This document shows, one piece after another, positions 25,688 through 40,383 of a stretch of DNA of 64,000 bases. Source of the stretch: Meloidogyne chitwoodi (lineage: Eukaryota > Nematoda > Chromadorea > Rhabditida > Meloidogynidae); the NCBI GenBank assembly GCA_015183035.1, contig JACZZP010000013.1, positions 868,001 through 932,000 of the forward strand, read 5' to 3'. The stretch's first letter is position 1, and each line of letters begins with the position of its first letter. Made by a program: the position numbers and the translations under genes. Under the pieces are notes generated by a model, which worked only from the letters and a program-made list of their open reading frames with translations, was not told the DNA's origin and ran no database searches.

Positions 25688-26765
25688 GTATCTTGTAGAC
25701 GTTAACATAGCTCCTAGAACCTTGGCCCACAAATCACCGCCGTTAGCGTGGCTCCTAAGACACCAGTTTATTGAACCAACACCTTAGCTTAGCTCCTAAG
25801 ACACCAGTTTATTGAACAAACGCCTTAGCTTAGCTCCTAAGACCTCAGTCTCTAGAACCAACGCCGTTAGCGTAGCTCGCCAAACCTTAGTCTCTAGAAC
25901 CAACGCCGTTAGCGTAGCTCGCCAAACCTTAGTCTCTAGCACCACCGCCGTTAGCGTAGCTCGTAGACCGTTGACGTTGCTCGTAGACGTTGGCGTATCT
26001 TGTAGACGTTAGCATACTCCTAGAACCTTGGCTCATAAAACTAACGCCTTAGCGTGGCTCCTAAGACACCAGTTTATTGAACAAACACCTTAGCTTAGCT
26101 CCTAAGACACCAGTTTATTGAACAAACGCCTTAGCTTAGCTCCTAAGACCTAAGTCTCTAGAACCAACGCCGTTAGCGTAGCTCGCCAAACTTTAGTCTC
26201 TAGAACCAACGCCGTTAGCGTAGCTCGCCAAACTTTAGTCTCTAGAACCAACGCCGTTAGCGTAGCTCGCCAAACCTTAGTCTCAAGCACCACCGCCGTT
26301 AGCGTAGCTCGCAAAACCTTGGCCCATAGAACAATCGCCGGTAGCGTAGCTCGTAGACCGTTGACGTTGCTCGTAGATGTTGTCGTAGCTCACAGACAGT
26401 TGGCGCTGTTCGTAGAACCTTGGCTCATAAAACTAACGCCTTAGCGTGGCTCCTAAGACACCAGTTTATTGAACAAACACCTTAGCTTAGCTCCTAAGAC
26501 ACCAGTTTATTGAACAAACGCCTTAGCTTAGCTCCTAAGACCTAAGTCTCTAGAACCAACGCCGTTAGCGTAGCTCGCCAAACTTTAGTCTCTAGAACCA
26601 ACGCCGTTAGCGTAGCTCGCCAAACCTTAGTCTCAAGCACCACCGCCGTTAGCGTAGCTCGCAAAACCTTGGCCCATAGAACAATCGCCGGTAGCGTAGC
26701 TCGTAGACCGTTGACGTTGCTCGTAGATGTTGTCGTAGCTCACAGACAGTTGGCGCTGCTAATAG
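25688..26765. repeat. Nested minisatellite, 41-42-bp units in a higher-order repeat
   Basis: Two related monomers alternate. One is about 42 bp and contains GTTAGCGTAGCTCGCCAAAC, TTAGTCTCTAGAACCAACGC. The other is about 41 bp and contains TTAGCTTAGCTCCTAAGACA, CCAGTTTATTGAACAAACGC. A larger block beginning CTAACGCCTTAGCGTGGCTC starts at 26041 and again at 26433, 392 bp apart. The second block lacks one 42-bp unit. GC content is far above the surroundings. Because 42 is divisible by 3, units stay open in frame and read SRTNAVSVARQTLV repeatedly, but there is no sign of a real gene. Confidence 0.85.
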
Positions 26766-27010
26766 AACAGGAGAATAGTAAAATACGCTGTTTATATAGT
26801 ATCGAACTTTTAAAAACTTACTATAAAAGCTCCCATTTCTACTTCCCCCAATCAGTTTACTATAAAAACTCGGACAAACATATAGACAAACTCCAATTAC
26901 ATAAACATATGTATATTATAAATATTTTAGTCATTGACGAAAAGTCCGTTGACTTAAAATCCATTAACAAAAATTATTGACGGATGGTCCTTTGACGTAA
27001 AGTCCATTGA
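26766..27010 (+). repeat. Dispersed repeat copy 2, followed by short tandem repeats
   Basis: The first 145 bp are related to 22432-22580. From about 26930 a degenerate 15-20-bp tandem follows, with the core ATTGACRAAAAGTCC seen about five times (CATTGACGAAAAGTCC, CCATTGACAAAAAGTC and variants). There is no coding signal. Confidence 0.55.
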
Positions 27011-27122
27011 CAAAAAGTCATGGAATCATTTATAGGTTATCTGATCGATTGACCTTCAAGATTCTGACATTATAATTTTAAATTCTACTCCCATTCAGAA
27101 ACTTTAGGAACTGAAATTATTC

Positions 27123-27974
27123 ATGTCCGATCGATTTTCACATTTAAGTAGTGAAGACCTTCGTCAGGAACTTATTAAATATGGTTTGAATATTAATTTT
27201 TTTAAATTTTACTAAATAAATCAGGTGTTCCATATGGGCCGATTGGTTCAACTACTCGAAAACTCTATGAGAAAAAATTGCATAATCTCCTAGAAAATGG
27301 AACAGAACCTTTAATAGCAAACAATGAGAGTGGAATTGTAAATGGAGGAGGGCATGAAGCTGTAGATACAATTGATTTCTCAAATGATAATGCTCGGACG
27401 CCAAGTCGGGATGTTAGTCCAATACTTGCAGAGCATACGAATGGTGTGAGGGCCAGTCCAGAACATCGTGAAGTAGTTCTAGTTAAATTTTATATTAACG
27501 AATTTTGATTTTCTATAAAGGGAAGTGTCCGACCAGGCGCTGAGAATGAAGAAAGTGATAACGAAGAGGACAATTCTTCTGAAAGTGCTAGGTATTTATA
27601 AAACATGAGTAATTGAGTATTTTCTATTTTTCAGAATACTTAGTCCAGAAGAGGCTCATGCTTTTCGCATGAAATTTAATATTCCATCCAATAATGTTGG
27701 CGTTCATAAGCGTCGCCGAGGAGTCGACGATCCACTGTTAACATTTGCAAAAACACCATCTCCAAAAGGTAGAGGATCAGGATTTCGACGTGTGGCATTA
27801 TCAATTTTTATCGCTATGATTATGTTGACTTCGGTTGCAATTTTTGGATATTTAGCCTTTGGACCTGAATTGCAAAAGGCTTTGGAACGTTTTGATTTTA
27901 ATGTCTTCTATGCTTCGTTAACAGGCGGAAAACAGATTAATGATCCAGTTATTCCTTCGAACAAAGGAAATTGA
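27123..27974 (+). CDS. emr-1: Emerin-like LEM-domain inner nuclear membrane protein
   Basis: Four exons join in phase to 239 residues: 27123-27183, 27225-27472, 27521-27591 and 27635-27974. Residues 7-45 form a LEM domain (LSSEDLRQELIKYG, then VPYGPIGSTTRKLYEKKL), interrupted by an intron exactly at the YG-V junction. A polar, Ser/Glu-rich linker follows, then a basic patch (HKRRRGVDD). One transmembrane segment near the C-terminus (VALSIFIAMIMLTSVAIFGY) precedes a short luminal tail. One LEM domain plus one C-terminal membrane anchor is the emerin layout. LEM-2 would be longer with two membrane segments. The expected role is tethering chromatin and BAF to the nuclear lamina. Confidence 0.85.
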
Positions 27975-30646
27975 TTTTGGGAAATTGTTCAGGTTTTTAT
28001 TTTATTCTATTTATTCGATTGTGTTTGTTTTGACTATAAATGAGATGGAGAAAACTTTCATCTTCAAGAATATTTTACATCTAGTAGTATAGGACCAATT
28101 TAAATTTATCAAGCTAGAAATATTTCAGAAAGGTCCTAGACTATCACCATTTAACATTATAAATACGCTCGCATTTTTTTCAATCTTGACATTTTGTTTT
28201 AATATTTAAATTCAACTTTTGTTTTAATGACCTCTATATGTTTTATCTAATCTTTGATTTGAGCAATAATGTAAAAGGAAATATTAAAAATGGATATAAA
28301 TAAATAATAAGGTTTAGAAATACTTTCAAATTATCTTTTTGAATTTGTAGATTTTATTGGGAATTACCTTGGTTCGATAAAATTGTTAAAATAACTGAAA
28401 AATTATTTTTTTACTCTAAATGCTCAAATTGTTCCTATTTCTTAAATATTAAAACTACTATATGATCTGAATGAATTTTTTAAATGTTCAAAGCACTCAT
28501 CTTCAAAAATGTTCAATTTATCTATTCCCTAATTTAATCAATAAACATTTAAAAGCCATTGTTGAATTTAAACGCTGATTCTATAAACCTATTTTAGCAT
28601 TGTATTTCAAGTTAAAACTTATTCTTGTTTATAATCCTGATTGATTTATTGGTGATTTGTTGGATTTTATTATGAAAATTAAATAATGTTCTCTTAAATG
28701 GTACATGACATTTTTTAAATATCCAAGAGACCAAAAATCAGAATTTTAATTTTTAAGTTTGACAATTTAGTAATTAATTTTTAGAATTGCATAAAAGGCA
28801 TAACCAAACAAGACCATTTGTAGTAATTTTACATTGATTTTTTAGAGTTGAATTTGGCAATATAGAAAAAGGGAAGTTTGCTAATTGGGTACTGCCATTT
28901 TCAATTTTCGTTTTTCAAACAAAAGTAGTAATAGAGTCCAATGGGAAATAAATTGGTTACTGGTAAGAAGGAAAACAGGTCAAAAAGAATTTAAAAAAGT
29001 AATGTGCAAGACGATTACAACAAAAATTTAACGGCAGGTTCTATGTTTTCTTTTTTTAGTTGTTTTCGATTTATTTTTAAGAATGAGTGGAACAACTCGT
29101 AGGAGCAGTCCGTCAAGTTTTTGTTTTGGCGCTTTAGTTTGGCGTTATATCATTTGACAAAGATAAGGAGATACATCCATTCTATTGTCTTTTCTCAAAT
29201 ATATAATTCTTAATGTTACTCTCCCTTTGTGGGGTGAGAATGAGGGAATTTTTTCGCTAAATTCCAAATTCCTACGTTATCTAGTGCGAAACTTTTCGAT
29301 TTATAATAGAAATTTTGAGATATTTCGCCACTTATTTTGTTTTAAAAATTTAAAAGGATTCCCTTGTGTCACCATGTGCCTGAAAAATTACTCCCAAAGC
29401 CTAATTTCATTTTTATTACCTCGAGCAAATCACATCCCTTTTTCTCACACTGGCTTCTTTTCCCCATATTTGATTTTCTTCGGTTTGGCCCCTCGTTATC
29501 CTAGTCGTTGAAATGTAGTAGTGTTAGCCTCTAACTGTGTGAATATACGTGTGTCGCTTTTATCGTGTGGACTCTTACTATCGCTGACAGCAGAACCGGT
29601 CTGTCGCCTTTAGGAGGAGGGGTGGTGCGGCCATTACAATCCCAGGGTACTAAGTATCTCGTCCCATTTTCTCTTCTTTTAAGGATTGGCTTAAACTCTT
29701 CTTTCTATTCCCTATTTCATAGGCCAGATATCTAATTTAACTGTCCTTTTTTAAGCTATTTCTTCTTCACTGCATCTTTGTATCCAATCTCTCATTTTAA
29801 ACATCTTTGCGCCTAATACACATCTCAAAAGCCAAGAAAATAAAATCGATTTCCGCTCTCATCATTGTTCGTGGCTTTAGCTGCGACGGCAACGCAGCAG
29901 GATTTCGTCTTCATCTAACGGAGCGCGGCGACAACGGCGCCTTGATGCTTCTGTTCCTACTGTTATCATCCTCGTCGTGAAGAGAATTCTTCCCTTTCTT
30001 TGCTTATATTGGCATCCTTGCGCTAATAGTATATAGTTCTTATTTAACACAACAATGTGGTCTTTTATTTGTCTTGATTGGCTATCAGCCTGTTTCCTTC
30101 CACTAAATATTGAATGATTGCGTTTGGTTAAGGGTATGGAAGAACGAAAGAACAAAAACAGGTAGCGCGCGAAAAATCGTCATAACTCGAGGAAACGTCC
30201 AAAAACCATGTTTTCTTAATATTTCATCCTGAAGTCTATTTTTATAAATGATTTTTCTATGAATAATGAACTACCAATAAAGAAGCGCACTTTGCGCACT
30301 GAAAATTGTGCCAGAGGATGTTTTGGATATTATTAGAAAAATAACACTTCAAGATATTTACTACCTGCTTTTAATTTTTACCTTTTCATCATCTACCTAT
30401 ATATATTAAGCTGCAGCCATCAAATCAAAAAATTTCTCAACCAATTTCATACAAGGAGCTGTCGTCAATTCATAGACATCTATCAACTTGTATTTTTAAT
30501 AATAATAATCTAAATTTCATAATTGGATCAAATAGTAAAATTAGAACAAGATCAACAGCCGTAAAAAAAAGTATTATCGCAGCTAAAGCGGAAGAATTCA
30601 TCGTTTGTCGGCAAAAACGGGCCGATTCACTGGCTTCGTGGGGCCG
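27975..30646. other. Intergenic region between emerin-like and Gq-alpha genes
   Basis: About 2.7 kb without a supportable gene. The first kilobase is ordinary AT-rich DNA. From about 28980 to 30640 GC rises, and the sequence includes CTGTCGCCTTTAGGAGGAGG near 29601, probably 5' UTR or promoter of the + strand gene that follows. Open frames here (29185-29511 + and 29877-30155 -) show no recognisable domain. Confidence 0.5.
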
Positions 30647-32391
<1,745 letters not shown>

Positions 32392-34303
32392 AGGTTTTTA
32401 TTTATTAAACCTATAGAATAAACAGCACATGGAAATCATCCCCATACTTTTAACAATTGCTAAAAATAAACCTTCTAATCATTTTAATTGTTAATTATAT
32501 CTTCAAAGTCAGTCATAAAATTGCTTCTTTTGCTCTATTTTGTATTGTTCACTCAATTCTCTTCAAAAGGTGGATTTTTTGTAGATGCCTTTCAGTTAAG
32601 TTTTTTAATTTTTAAAATTAACTTTGCTTAAATGGAAATCCACTTTAATGACAACTTCCTTTTGAATTTTATTTAATTTTTTAAGTTGTCTTTGTTTGAC
32701 GGCATGAGTGGATTTGTTGAAACACTGCCGATTCTTATCTTTTTCATATTTAATTTTTTGGCAGCGTTTCACAGTTTATATTAGTTTAGTAAGAATCATT
32801 AATATTTTTGATTATAGATCTTGACGTTTTTAGTTATTGTGAAATGAAGCTGAAAAATATGAATTTTATCTTAAATATGAAAATTCGGCTCAACCAACAA
32901 GATATAAACTTTAAGTATTCATAATGAGAATTTTTTAGTTAGTATTTTTAAATTAAATAACATGTATATTTATTAGATCTAAAATATTTATATCTTGTTT
33001 GGAAGCCCAGAATCCATCCATTTCAAAATATGGTATATTTCAATCTTAACATATATTATTTTTTACCCTGGCCATTCCTAGCCTCACCTTAACATAGTAG
33101 TTTGAAATTTGCAAATATTTAGAAATATTTTTACCCACAAATTTCATTTATATAGCTTATATAATATGCTTGTAAAATAAGATATGGAAGCTGTTTTAAC
33201 AAATATTTTTATCTTCGCTTTCATAACATATCAGGGATGGAAAACTAGAAAATCGGATTAATAAAATTTTCTGATCTGTGAAGCATGTATAGGATGAGGA
33301 AACCTGAGGGGATGTTCAATTTTATGGGAGAAATACTTTATTATCCATCCCTGCTATAGACTAAAATTGTCTTATTTACTTTGACTGATATTTGTCCCAG
33401 AATTTGTGCGTAATTTCCCTTTCCTACTTTAATGGCCAATTTCTAATATTTTTAATTCTTGTTTTTTATTATATTATTTGTTTTTTTAAACCAAAAACAT
33501 GTTAATTTTTAAAATAATGATATTATCTATGCTCCCCTTTTATAACCATTCTTTCATATATTTTCTGCACAAATTATTTTCTATAGCACAAACGCACAAC
33601 AAAATTGTTGTTTAAGTAAACGCTAATATTAATACACATAAACATACGAAATGAATGTTTCTTTTGTTTAATCGTTCCTTTTGCTGCCACACATCCATGC
33701 TAATATTAATAATTGATTTGCATAATTAAAGGTATAAAATGAAAATTTTTAAATAATTAAATATTTTGCTTACACATATGTTTATAAATTATTTAAATTT
33801 TGATAATTAAATAATAACTGGATTTATTTATAATAGCGAAGGTAATCGCCTTCTGGCACCCCACTTCGGTAGCAAAAACCAAAACAATAAAAATAAAGAC
33901 AAACTGACTCAAAAAACATTCAAGGAACCAACACCGTTATCTTGGGAAGGCCAACGAAAGTGAAAAAATAAAAAGAATAAAAGTAACTCTCCCACCACCT
34001 TTCATGGCCTCTCTTACCGCCATTATACATAGAAACAACGCTCTCGAACGGCTGGAATTACAATCTGGAGAGTCAAATGTTATAAAAATAAGTGAAAATG
34101 AGAAGCAATATAATAATCAGTTTTTAGAAATTCCTTTTAAGCTTTGAAATTTATTCCCTAATCCTCACTACTTAACAAAAATAAAAGGGAAAAAAGTTGA
34201 AAATTTAATAATTCAGAAATATCATCATACAATTAAAAATATTTAAAGCTGCTTTAGATTCGAAATGTAATTTTATACAAATAATTTGGATGAATTTATT
34301 TCA
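32392..34303. other. Intergenic region between convergent genes
   Basis: About 1.9 kb lies between the stop codons of egl-30 and the coiled-coil gene. It must hold both 3' UTRs. A moderately GC-rich patch around 33836-34060 has GCGAAGGTAATCGCCTTC, able to form a small hairpin. I see no gene. Confidence 0.5.
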
Positions 34304-37300
34304 TTATGCACCTGCTGAAAGTTTAATATCCCTCAATTCACTAATTTTATAAATTTTGTCAATATCATGCAATTCGCTAATCCAAACTTTTTGAGGTTCT
34401 GTACCCTTTCGTTTTGGAGCAGATTCTTTTCTATTGTGGTCATTCATTTGTCGTTTGGTTGTTTCTCGTGAAGTGAAAAATGCATCCATCTAAACGAAAT
34501 AATTAAAAGTTTATATGATTATGAAGGATAAATCGGTCAAAATATTTATCTAAATTAGTAAAATATTCGCAAAAAACTCCCCGAAGAATTCCCCTGAGAT
34601 AATTAGGGATATTGATCTCAATCACCTTTTCAAAAGAGTCATATGATTTCCATCCCATCAACTCATCAATGTCACATGGTGAACGGATAAATCTGAATTT
34701 TATTTAATTTTTTATTTATTTATTATTTATTTTACATTTTGCGTAAATGACCATGACGTGTAATTCTTCGACGTGTCTGGAAAGGAAATATTCTTTAAGA
34801 TTACTTTTAAGTTGTTAAGAGCTTTATTTTACGATACTTTTATATTATCTATGAGTTTTTTTGTCACATAGGAAATTTATATAAAATTGTTCCAAATTAT
34901 TTTGAACAAAATTACAGGTGTTTGGTTATTATGGTTTTAAGTCAGTCTTGTTTAGAGAAATAGGCCGAGAATGGTCTTAAAATATTATAATTTACTTACC
35001 TTTGATCTAGTTTTTTCTTTCTTTTCAGTCAAATTATTTCCTTTTACTTCTATTTTTGTTCTGTCATCCTTCACTATACTAAAATTCATCAATTCATCTG
35101 TTTTACGTTTTCCTTCATGTTTTTCACCACTTGCCCTCTTTTGGGGTGATAAACGCCTTAAATTTTCACGTTTTGTCTCGGCTTTTGTTGATTCTAAAGG
35201 TGTTGTTAAAATTTTTGTTCCATCTTTCTGAATTTGCTGTTTTGCTGCTCTTCTAATAGTCTTTTTCGGTTCAGGTTTTTGTTGTTGTGATAAAGGAGTT
35301 TTTGTTTCTTGGTTTGTTTCTTTCTTCTTTTCTTTTTCTTTTAAATCCTTTTCCTTATTAATTTTTTTATTTTTATCTTCATCTACATGCCTTAACTCTT
35401 TTTGACGTTTCTTCTCTTCTTCTGCTTTCCTAAAAGTATCACTAACAGTGTCCATTTTAAGTTGATGTTCTGCTTCTTTTGTACGTTGCCGAACTTCAGC
35501 TGTTGCACTTTTTAGTCCATAACTGACATCTCTATATTCGTTTTGAAGTTTTCGTTTATTTTTATGTATTTGATCTCGAAGTTCAATCATCTAAAATTTA
35601 AAAAATTAATTCTTAGCCAAATAATATAAATCTAATTAAACATTCATTTTGCCCTTTTATTAAGGGAATTAATATTTGATAATTTTCTCACTTGTTTATC
35701 AAATTCATCATTAGGTTCATGTACAGGGATTGGAGTTTTAGCACGTTGTTGTCTTTCTGTTCTTTTTTGTTCATCCTCTTCTTTTAGCTCTAAACGTGTA
35801 GACCTTTTATATATTATTGGCTCATTTGGTGTCAACACAATTGGAAGAATTGGTTCAGAAGGTTGGTAACGTGATCGGGTTTTTGCTGTAGCAGATTCGA
35901 CCATCTGATTAAAAAAAAAATATTTTCAAAAATTATTTAATTATATGGTTTGACCTATATTTATTTACGACCTAAAAATTATTGCTAAATAGAAACAAAA
36001 TTATATATAATTAGTGTACTCTCTTTTAAATATAAAATAGAGGTCTAAATTTATTATTAATTTAAAAACCATTAATTCATGTCGAATTTTTCTCTCAATT
36101 AAAATTTTATAATAAATTTGGCGTTTTGACTCAAATTCTCGATATTTAAATGTTGATCTCATATCAAACAATTAAAATTAATTTTAACTAAATTAATTTG
36201 GATAATCTTTTAAAAATAACTATAATTTAAATATAAAGGTGATCTAATAAAAAAAATGGCCAAAAATCAAATTAAATCGATTTCCTTAACTAACAAAATA
36301 TTTTTTTATTTATATATTTAGTAATTATTTACTTTTAAAAGTTTGAACGTTTTGTTAAATAAAAAAACGTTCAATAACTAATTTTAAAAATTGTTTCCAT
36401 ATGTTTTTAATAAATATTTAATAAAACTTTTTTTAAATTTCAATTGTATTTTAAATTATTAAATAAATAAATAATATTAATAATAATAATATTTACCTTA
36501 GCCACATCTTCTGCTGTTTTCTTTTTCATCTCCTCCGTTGCTTTCTTCTTTGCTTTAATTTTCTCTTCTTCCTCTTCCAATTTCTTTTTCCTCTTTTCTT
36601 CCTCTTCTTTTAACTTTTTCTTCTTTTTTTCTTCTTCTTCTTTTCTCTTCCTTTCTTCTTCTTTCCTTTTCTTTTCTTCTATTTCTTCCTTTGAAGGTGC
36701 TTGTATTATTTTTGTCTGTTCGCCAATTTTGGCTTTTCCTTCTGTCATTGCTTGAACAACTGCTTTTTTGGCAAAATCAGTCATTGGCTTTGTTTGTCCT
36801 GGTAAATGCCGAGCAGATTCATCTGTACGCTTTTCTTTTAAATTTTGTTCTCTGACATAAGTTTCTTCACGGCTTATCTTTTTATTTCCATCATGTCCCA
36901 ACTCTTCTGAAATTTTTGGTATTTTCATCTCAATTTCTTCGTTAATATCTAAAATCTCTTCAGGTTCTTCTATTATTTCCTCATTTTGTTGTATTGATTG
37001 TAAAATAACTAATTTTGGTTCTTCTTTCTTTTCTTCTTCTTTAGGTAATTTAATTAAATTTTCATCACCACTATGTACACTTTCAGCACTTTCACCAGAA
37101 GATGAAGAAGTGGAAGAACGATATGAACGAGAAATACTCTTAAAATTATTTTATTTTTAATATTAATCAAAGAATTAACTAATCATTCCCTCTTTTTAAC
37201 TTACTCTATCATCCAAAGATCTACTTCTAGTATAACTTCTTCTTTCATCACTAATCTCTTCATCTTCTTCATCAAAAGAATTACCAGAAGTGTAAGTTTC

Positions 37301-39376
37301 ACTTGAATAAGTACCACTTGTTGTTGTACTATATTCTTCTTCATCTGATGGACGCATAGCTGCTTGTTGTACTAAAGTAAAACCAACTTCTACATCATCT
37401 CCTATGCCAGACCCTTTTTATCATTCATTTATTAAAAAATTTATAAATTTATTTCTAACCAGTTCCTTCATCAGAATATGATTGACCCGAAGTACCCCAA
37501 GAATCACTCATTCCATCATAACTTATTGATGCTGTAAAGACAGGTGGAGGTAAAGCATTCGCTTCAGGCAATCTTTCAGCTACTTTCTCTCTTCTCTCAA
37601 AAGGTAATTCAAAATCAGATTCATAACCAGATAATTGTAAAGTACGGCAAACTGTTGCTTCATCAACATCCCAATCAGATTCCTCCCATTCTTAAAATTT
37701 ATTTATTAATATTATTACTCATTATATTTACCTTCTTCCTCACTATAATCCTCATCTTCATCTGAAAATTCTTCATCTGAATAGTCTTCATCAGAATAAC
37801 TTTCACTTCTTTCACCATCAGATGCTGCTAATTTTAAAGTCATTTGAGTATTAATATCATTATTATTATTATTATTTGTCTTCTTCTTTTCATTTTCAAT
37901 AACTTCTTCCGCTGATTTTTCACTTTCTTCTGGTTCTTGCATTGAAGGGCAAGTCACTAATAGTAAAGGAGGAGGTATTGGATGTAATTTTGTATTTAAA
38001 TCTATTTAAATTAATTTAATTGAAAATAAAAAATAATAATTAAAAAAATATATGGGAATGAAGAATTTATTAATTTAAATAAATGACAAAATAAATTAAA
38101 TTTCCCAAAAAATTAAGAAAAAAATTAAATCCCACAATTGATCAAAAAAATATTAAAAGAAGAATATCTAAAAAGCAGAGATCATACATTTGAAAAAAAA
38201 GTTTTTTACGACCATGATGAAAGAGTATAAAAAGCAAAAAAATATTAGTCTCCAATATTAAAAACATTTGCTTTATTTCAAGTTTAATTTTTTGTTCTTT
38301 AATAAAGTTTTATATTTTCTTGATAAACAACACCTGACATTGAGAGAGAGAGAGAGAAAGAGAAAGAGAGAGAGAGGAAATAATTTATGGCAAAATTTGT
38401 AATATTTTTAAATTAATAAAAAAATAATCAAGAATTTATTATTTTGAAATTAATATTATTATATTTGTATTACAATGTAAATAGGAATATGTAAATTAAA
38501 ATAAATTTATTAAATGTTTAAGATGAAAATGAATCACTTTAATATATTTAAATGCCTAAATTAAGAGATAGAGAAGAAGAATTAAATATTTAAATTTTTT
38601 TTAATTAATTATTTTTTTACCTTTAACTTTTTTATTATTTAATTCTTCTAATATTAATTTTTGTGTTACTCTTCTTTCATTTTGTTTTTCTTCTTCTAAT
38701 TTATTTGTTTTATTATTATTTTCTTTTAATTTTATTAAATTTTGTTTTTTCTCAATAATTTTATTTTCATTTAAATTATTTTGTTTTTTATTTCCTAATT
38801 TATTTATTTTAAATTAAAATATAAATATTTTTTAAAAAACAAATAAATATTCACCTTTTAATTTCTCATATCCATTAGAATATAAATTTGTATTATTATT
38901 TAAAGATGATTGATTTATTTTATAAGAAATATTAAATTTGTTATAGTTGCTAAAAATTAAAATAATATTATTTAATTTATTTATTTACCTTTCAATTTTA
39001 TTAATAAATTCTTTAACTGCTAAACTTTTATTTGAAATATCTGAACTAATTCTTGGCCTTATATTATTTAAAGAATTATTATTTAAATTTCTTTCTAAAG
39101 ATATTCCAGAAGCATAACTAGAACTTCTTTTAGGTATTCCAAAATTTATATTTGAAGAATTTAATATTGTTGTTGTTTTAGAAGAAGAAATATATCTTGG
39201 ACTGCTACTTCCTGGCCTTTTTTTAATTAAAATGATTTTTAAAAATATTATTATTACCTTATGGTAGTATTAAAATAATTAGAAGAATATTTTGGAGAAT
39301 ATTCTCTTTGATATGAAGATGCACGATAATTTCCACTTCCTTTACTACTACCATTATAACGAGATGAATAACTCAT
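34304..39376 (-). CDS. Large Lys/Glu-rich coiled-coil protein, family not recognised
   Basis: Thirteen exons join in phase to 1021 residues: 39376-39258, 39216-38989, 38949-38855, 38794-38621, 38001-37732, 37690-37460, 37413-37205, 37138-36497, 35904-35692, 35590-35000, 34776-34736, 34692-34626 and 34489-34304. The N-terminus (MSSRYNGSSKGSGNYRASSY) is Ser/Tyr-rich. An acidic repeat (SDEDYSDEEFSDEDEDYSEE) and Ser/Glu segments follow. A long charged helix of KEEEKKRK type occupies the exon at 37138-36497. Two further coiled-coil exons and a basic C-terminal segment (TRRRITRHGHLRK, then CDIDELMGWKSYDSFEK) complete it. At 35692 I chose donor GTGAGA inside an otherwise open frame, because reading through meets TGA while splicing keeps phase. 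The composition suggests a cytoskeletal or scaffold protein, but no domain supports a named family. Two introns (38620-38002 and 36496-35905) are about 600 bp. Confidence 0.75.
38342..38377. repeat. (GA)n microsatellite in an intron
   Basis: About 36 bp of nearly pure GA with GAAA interruptions, lying in the 619-bp intron (38620-38002) of the coiled-coil gene. No function is suggested. Confidence 0.9.
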
Positions 39377-40276
39377 TTTAAAAAATAATATCTTAAATTT
39401 GTTATAAAAAAGTCAGATTTAATTAATTAATTTAATTTTTTATTTTTTTAAATGAAAATAAATTTTGTGAAAATATAAAAGTGAAAATTCTTTGTTATTA
39501 GCTTTTGGCCATTTATTATTAGAAAATAGATTTAATGTGTGACAAGAATAGGGCGGATATCCGGAAAGAGTTTAATAGTTAATAAAAGACGAATAAAATC
39601 AATAAATAAATAAAAATAATATTTTTGGAATTTTTATTTAATAAATTAATGTTGGTATATTTAAAAGTTATTAATTGTTTATTTAAAATATTAAAGTATT
39701 AGACCTATTATTTATTAAAATAATTAAATATTAATTCTTAAAATTCTATCTAAAAGTTTATAAATGAATTTTTAATTGGATTAAGGTATTTTTTTGATAT
39801 TTTTAATTTTCTGGGATTCATGGAATTAATTTTCTTTGGTCTTAAAACACAAATCCAGTCTAATATTTGCAAAATCTAATAAAAATAAAAGTTAAAAGAA
39901 TTAAATAAAATTGATTAAAAAGACATGTTAATCTTCTTTGCGAAAGTTGATAACTAATTTAACACGTCAAGAGGTTAAATTTCTTTTCTATGTCTCCGCC
40001 AATGTAAATAAATAAATAATAGTTAGCACCTCTGCGCATTTTCTGGAATAATTTCTATAAAACTTTTCACTTTTTAAATATAAAACTAATTTTAAAAATA
40101 AGTAAATAAAAGTTTAAAATTTCAATGATATTAAAATATTAAATTCTTAGAAGAAAAATATTATTTAAATAAATATATCAAAATAAAAATTAAAGTGTAT
40201 AATAGTAAACTAGTTTGATAATATTTATAAAGAAATTAAAAATACTTAAAGGTTATTATGATTTAATCACTTATGT
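39377..40276. other. Promoter-side intergenic DNA between coiled-coil gene and tRNA
   Basis: About 900 bp of AT-rich sequence upstream of the minus-strand coiled-coil gene and the plus-strand tRNA. Slightly GC-richer patches occur near 39545-39570 (GGGCGGATATCCGG) and 39950-40045. No open frame of note. Confidence 0.5.
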
Positions 40277-40383
40277 GCAGGGATGGCCGAGCGGTCTAAG
40301 GCGCCAGACTCAAGCAATGCTTGCCCAGGTTCGGGTCTTCTGGTGGGCGTATGCCCTCGTGGGTTCGAATCCCACTTCCTGCA
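40277..40383 (+). tRNA. tRNA-Leu (anticodon CAA) with a 23-nt intron
   Basis: The acceptor stem GCAGGGA pairs with TTCCTGC, followed by discriminator A at 40383. The D arm (GGCCGAGCGGTCTAAGGC), the anticodon stem CCAGA/TCTGG and a long variable arm (TGGGCGTATGCCCTC region) fit tRNA-Leu. The T arm is GTGGGTTCGAATCCCAC. Anticodon CAA is at 40311-40313. An intron of about 23 nt (40315-40337) begins one base 3' of the anticodon, as expected for eukaryotic intron-containing tRNA-Leu(CAA). CCA is not encoded. A run of T follows at about 40389. Confidence 0.95.

Noticed and set aside
25812..26980. Repeat-encoded proteins such as SRTNAVSVARQTLV repeats
   Set aside because: The frames arise because the minisatellite unit is a multiple of three. 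There is no start context or flanking exons.
29185..30155. Open frames of 108 codons (+) and 92 codons (-)
   Set aside because: They have no recognisable domain, lie in the GC-richer leader region of egl-30, and lack splice partners.
34971..35231. 86-codon plus-strand frame
   Set aside because: Antisense shadow of the Lys-rich exon 35590-35000.
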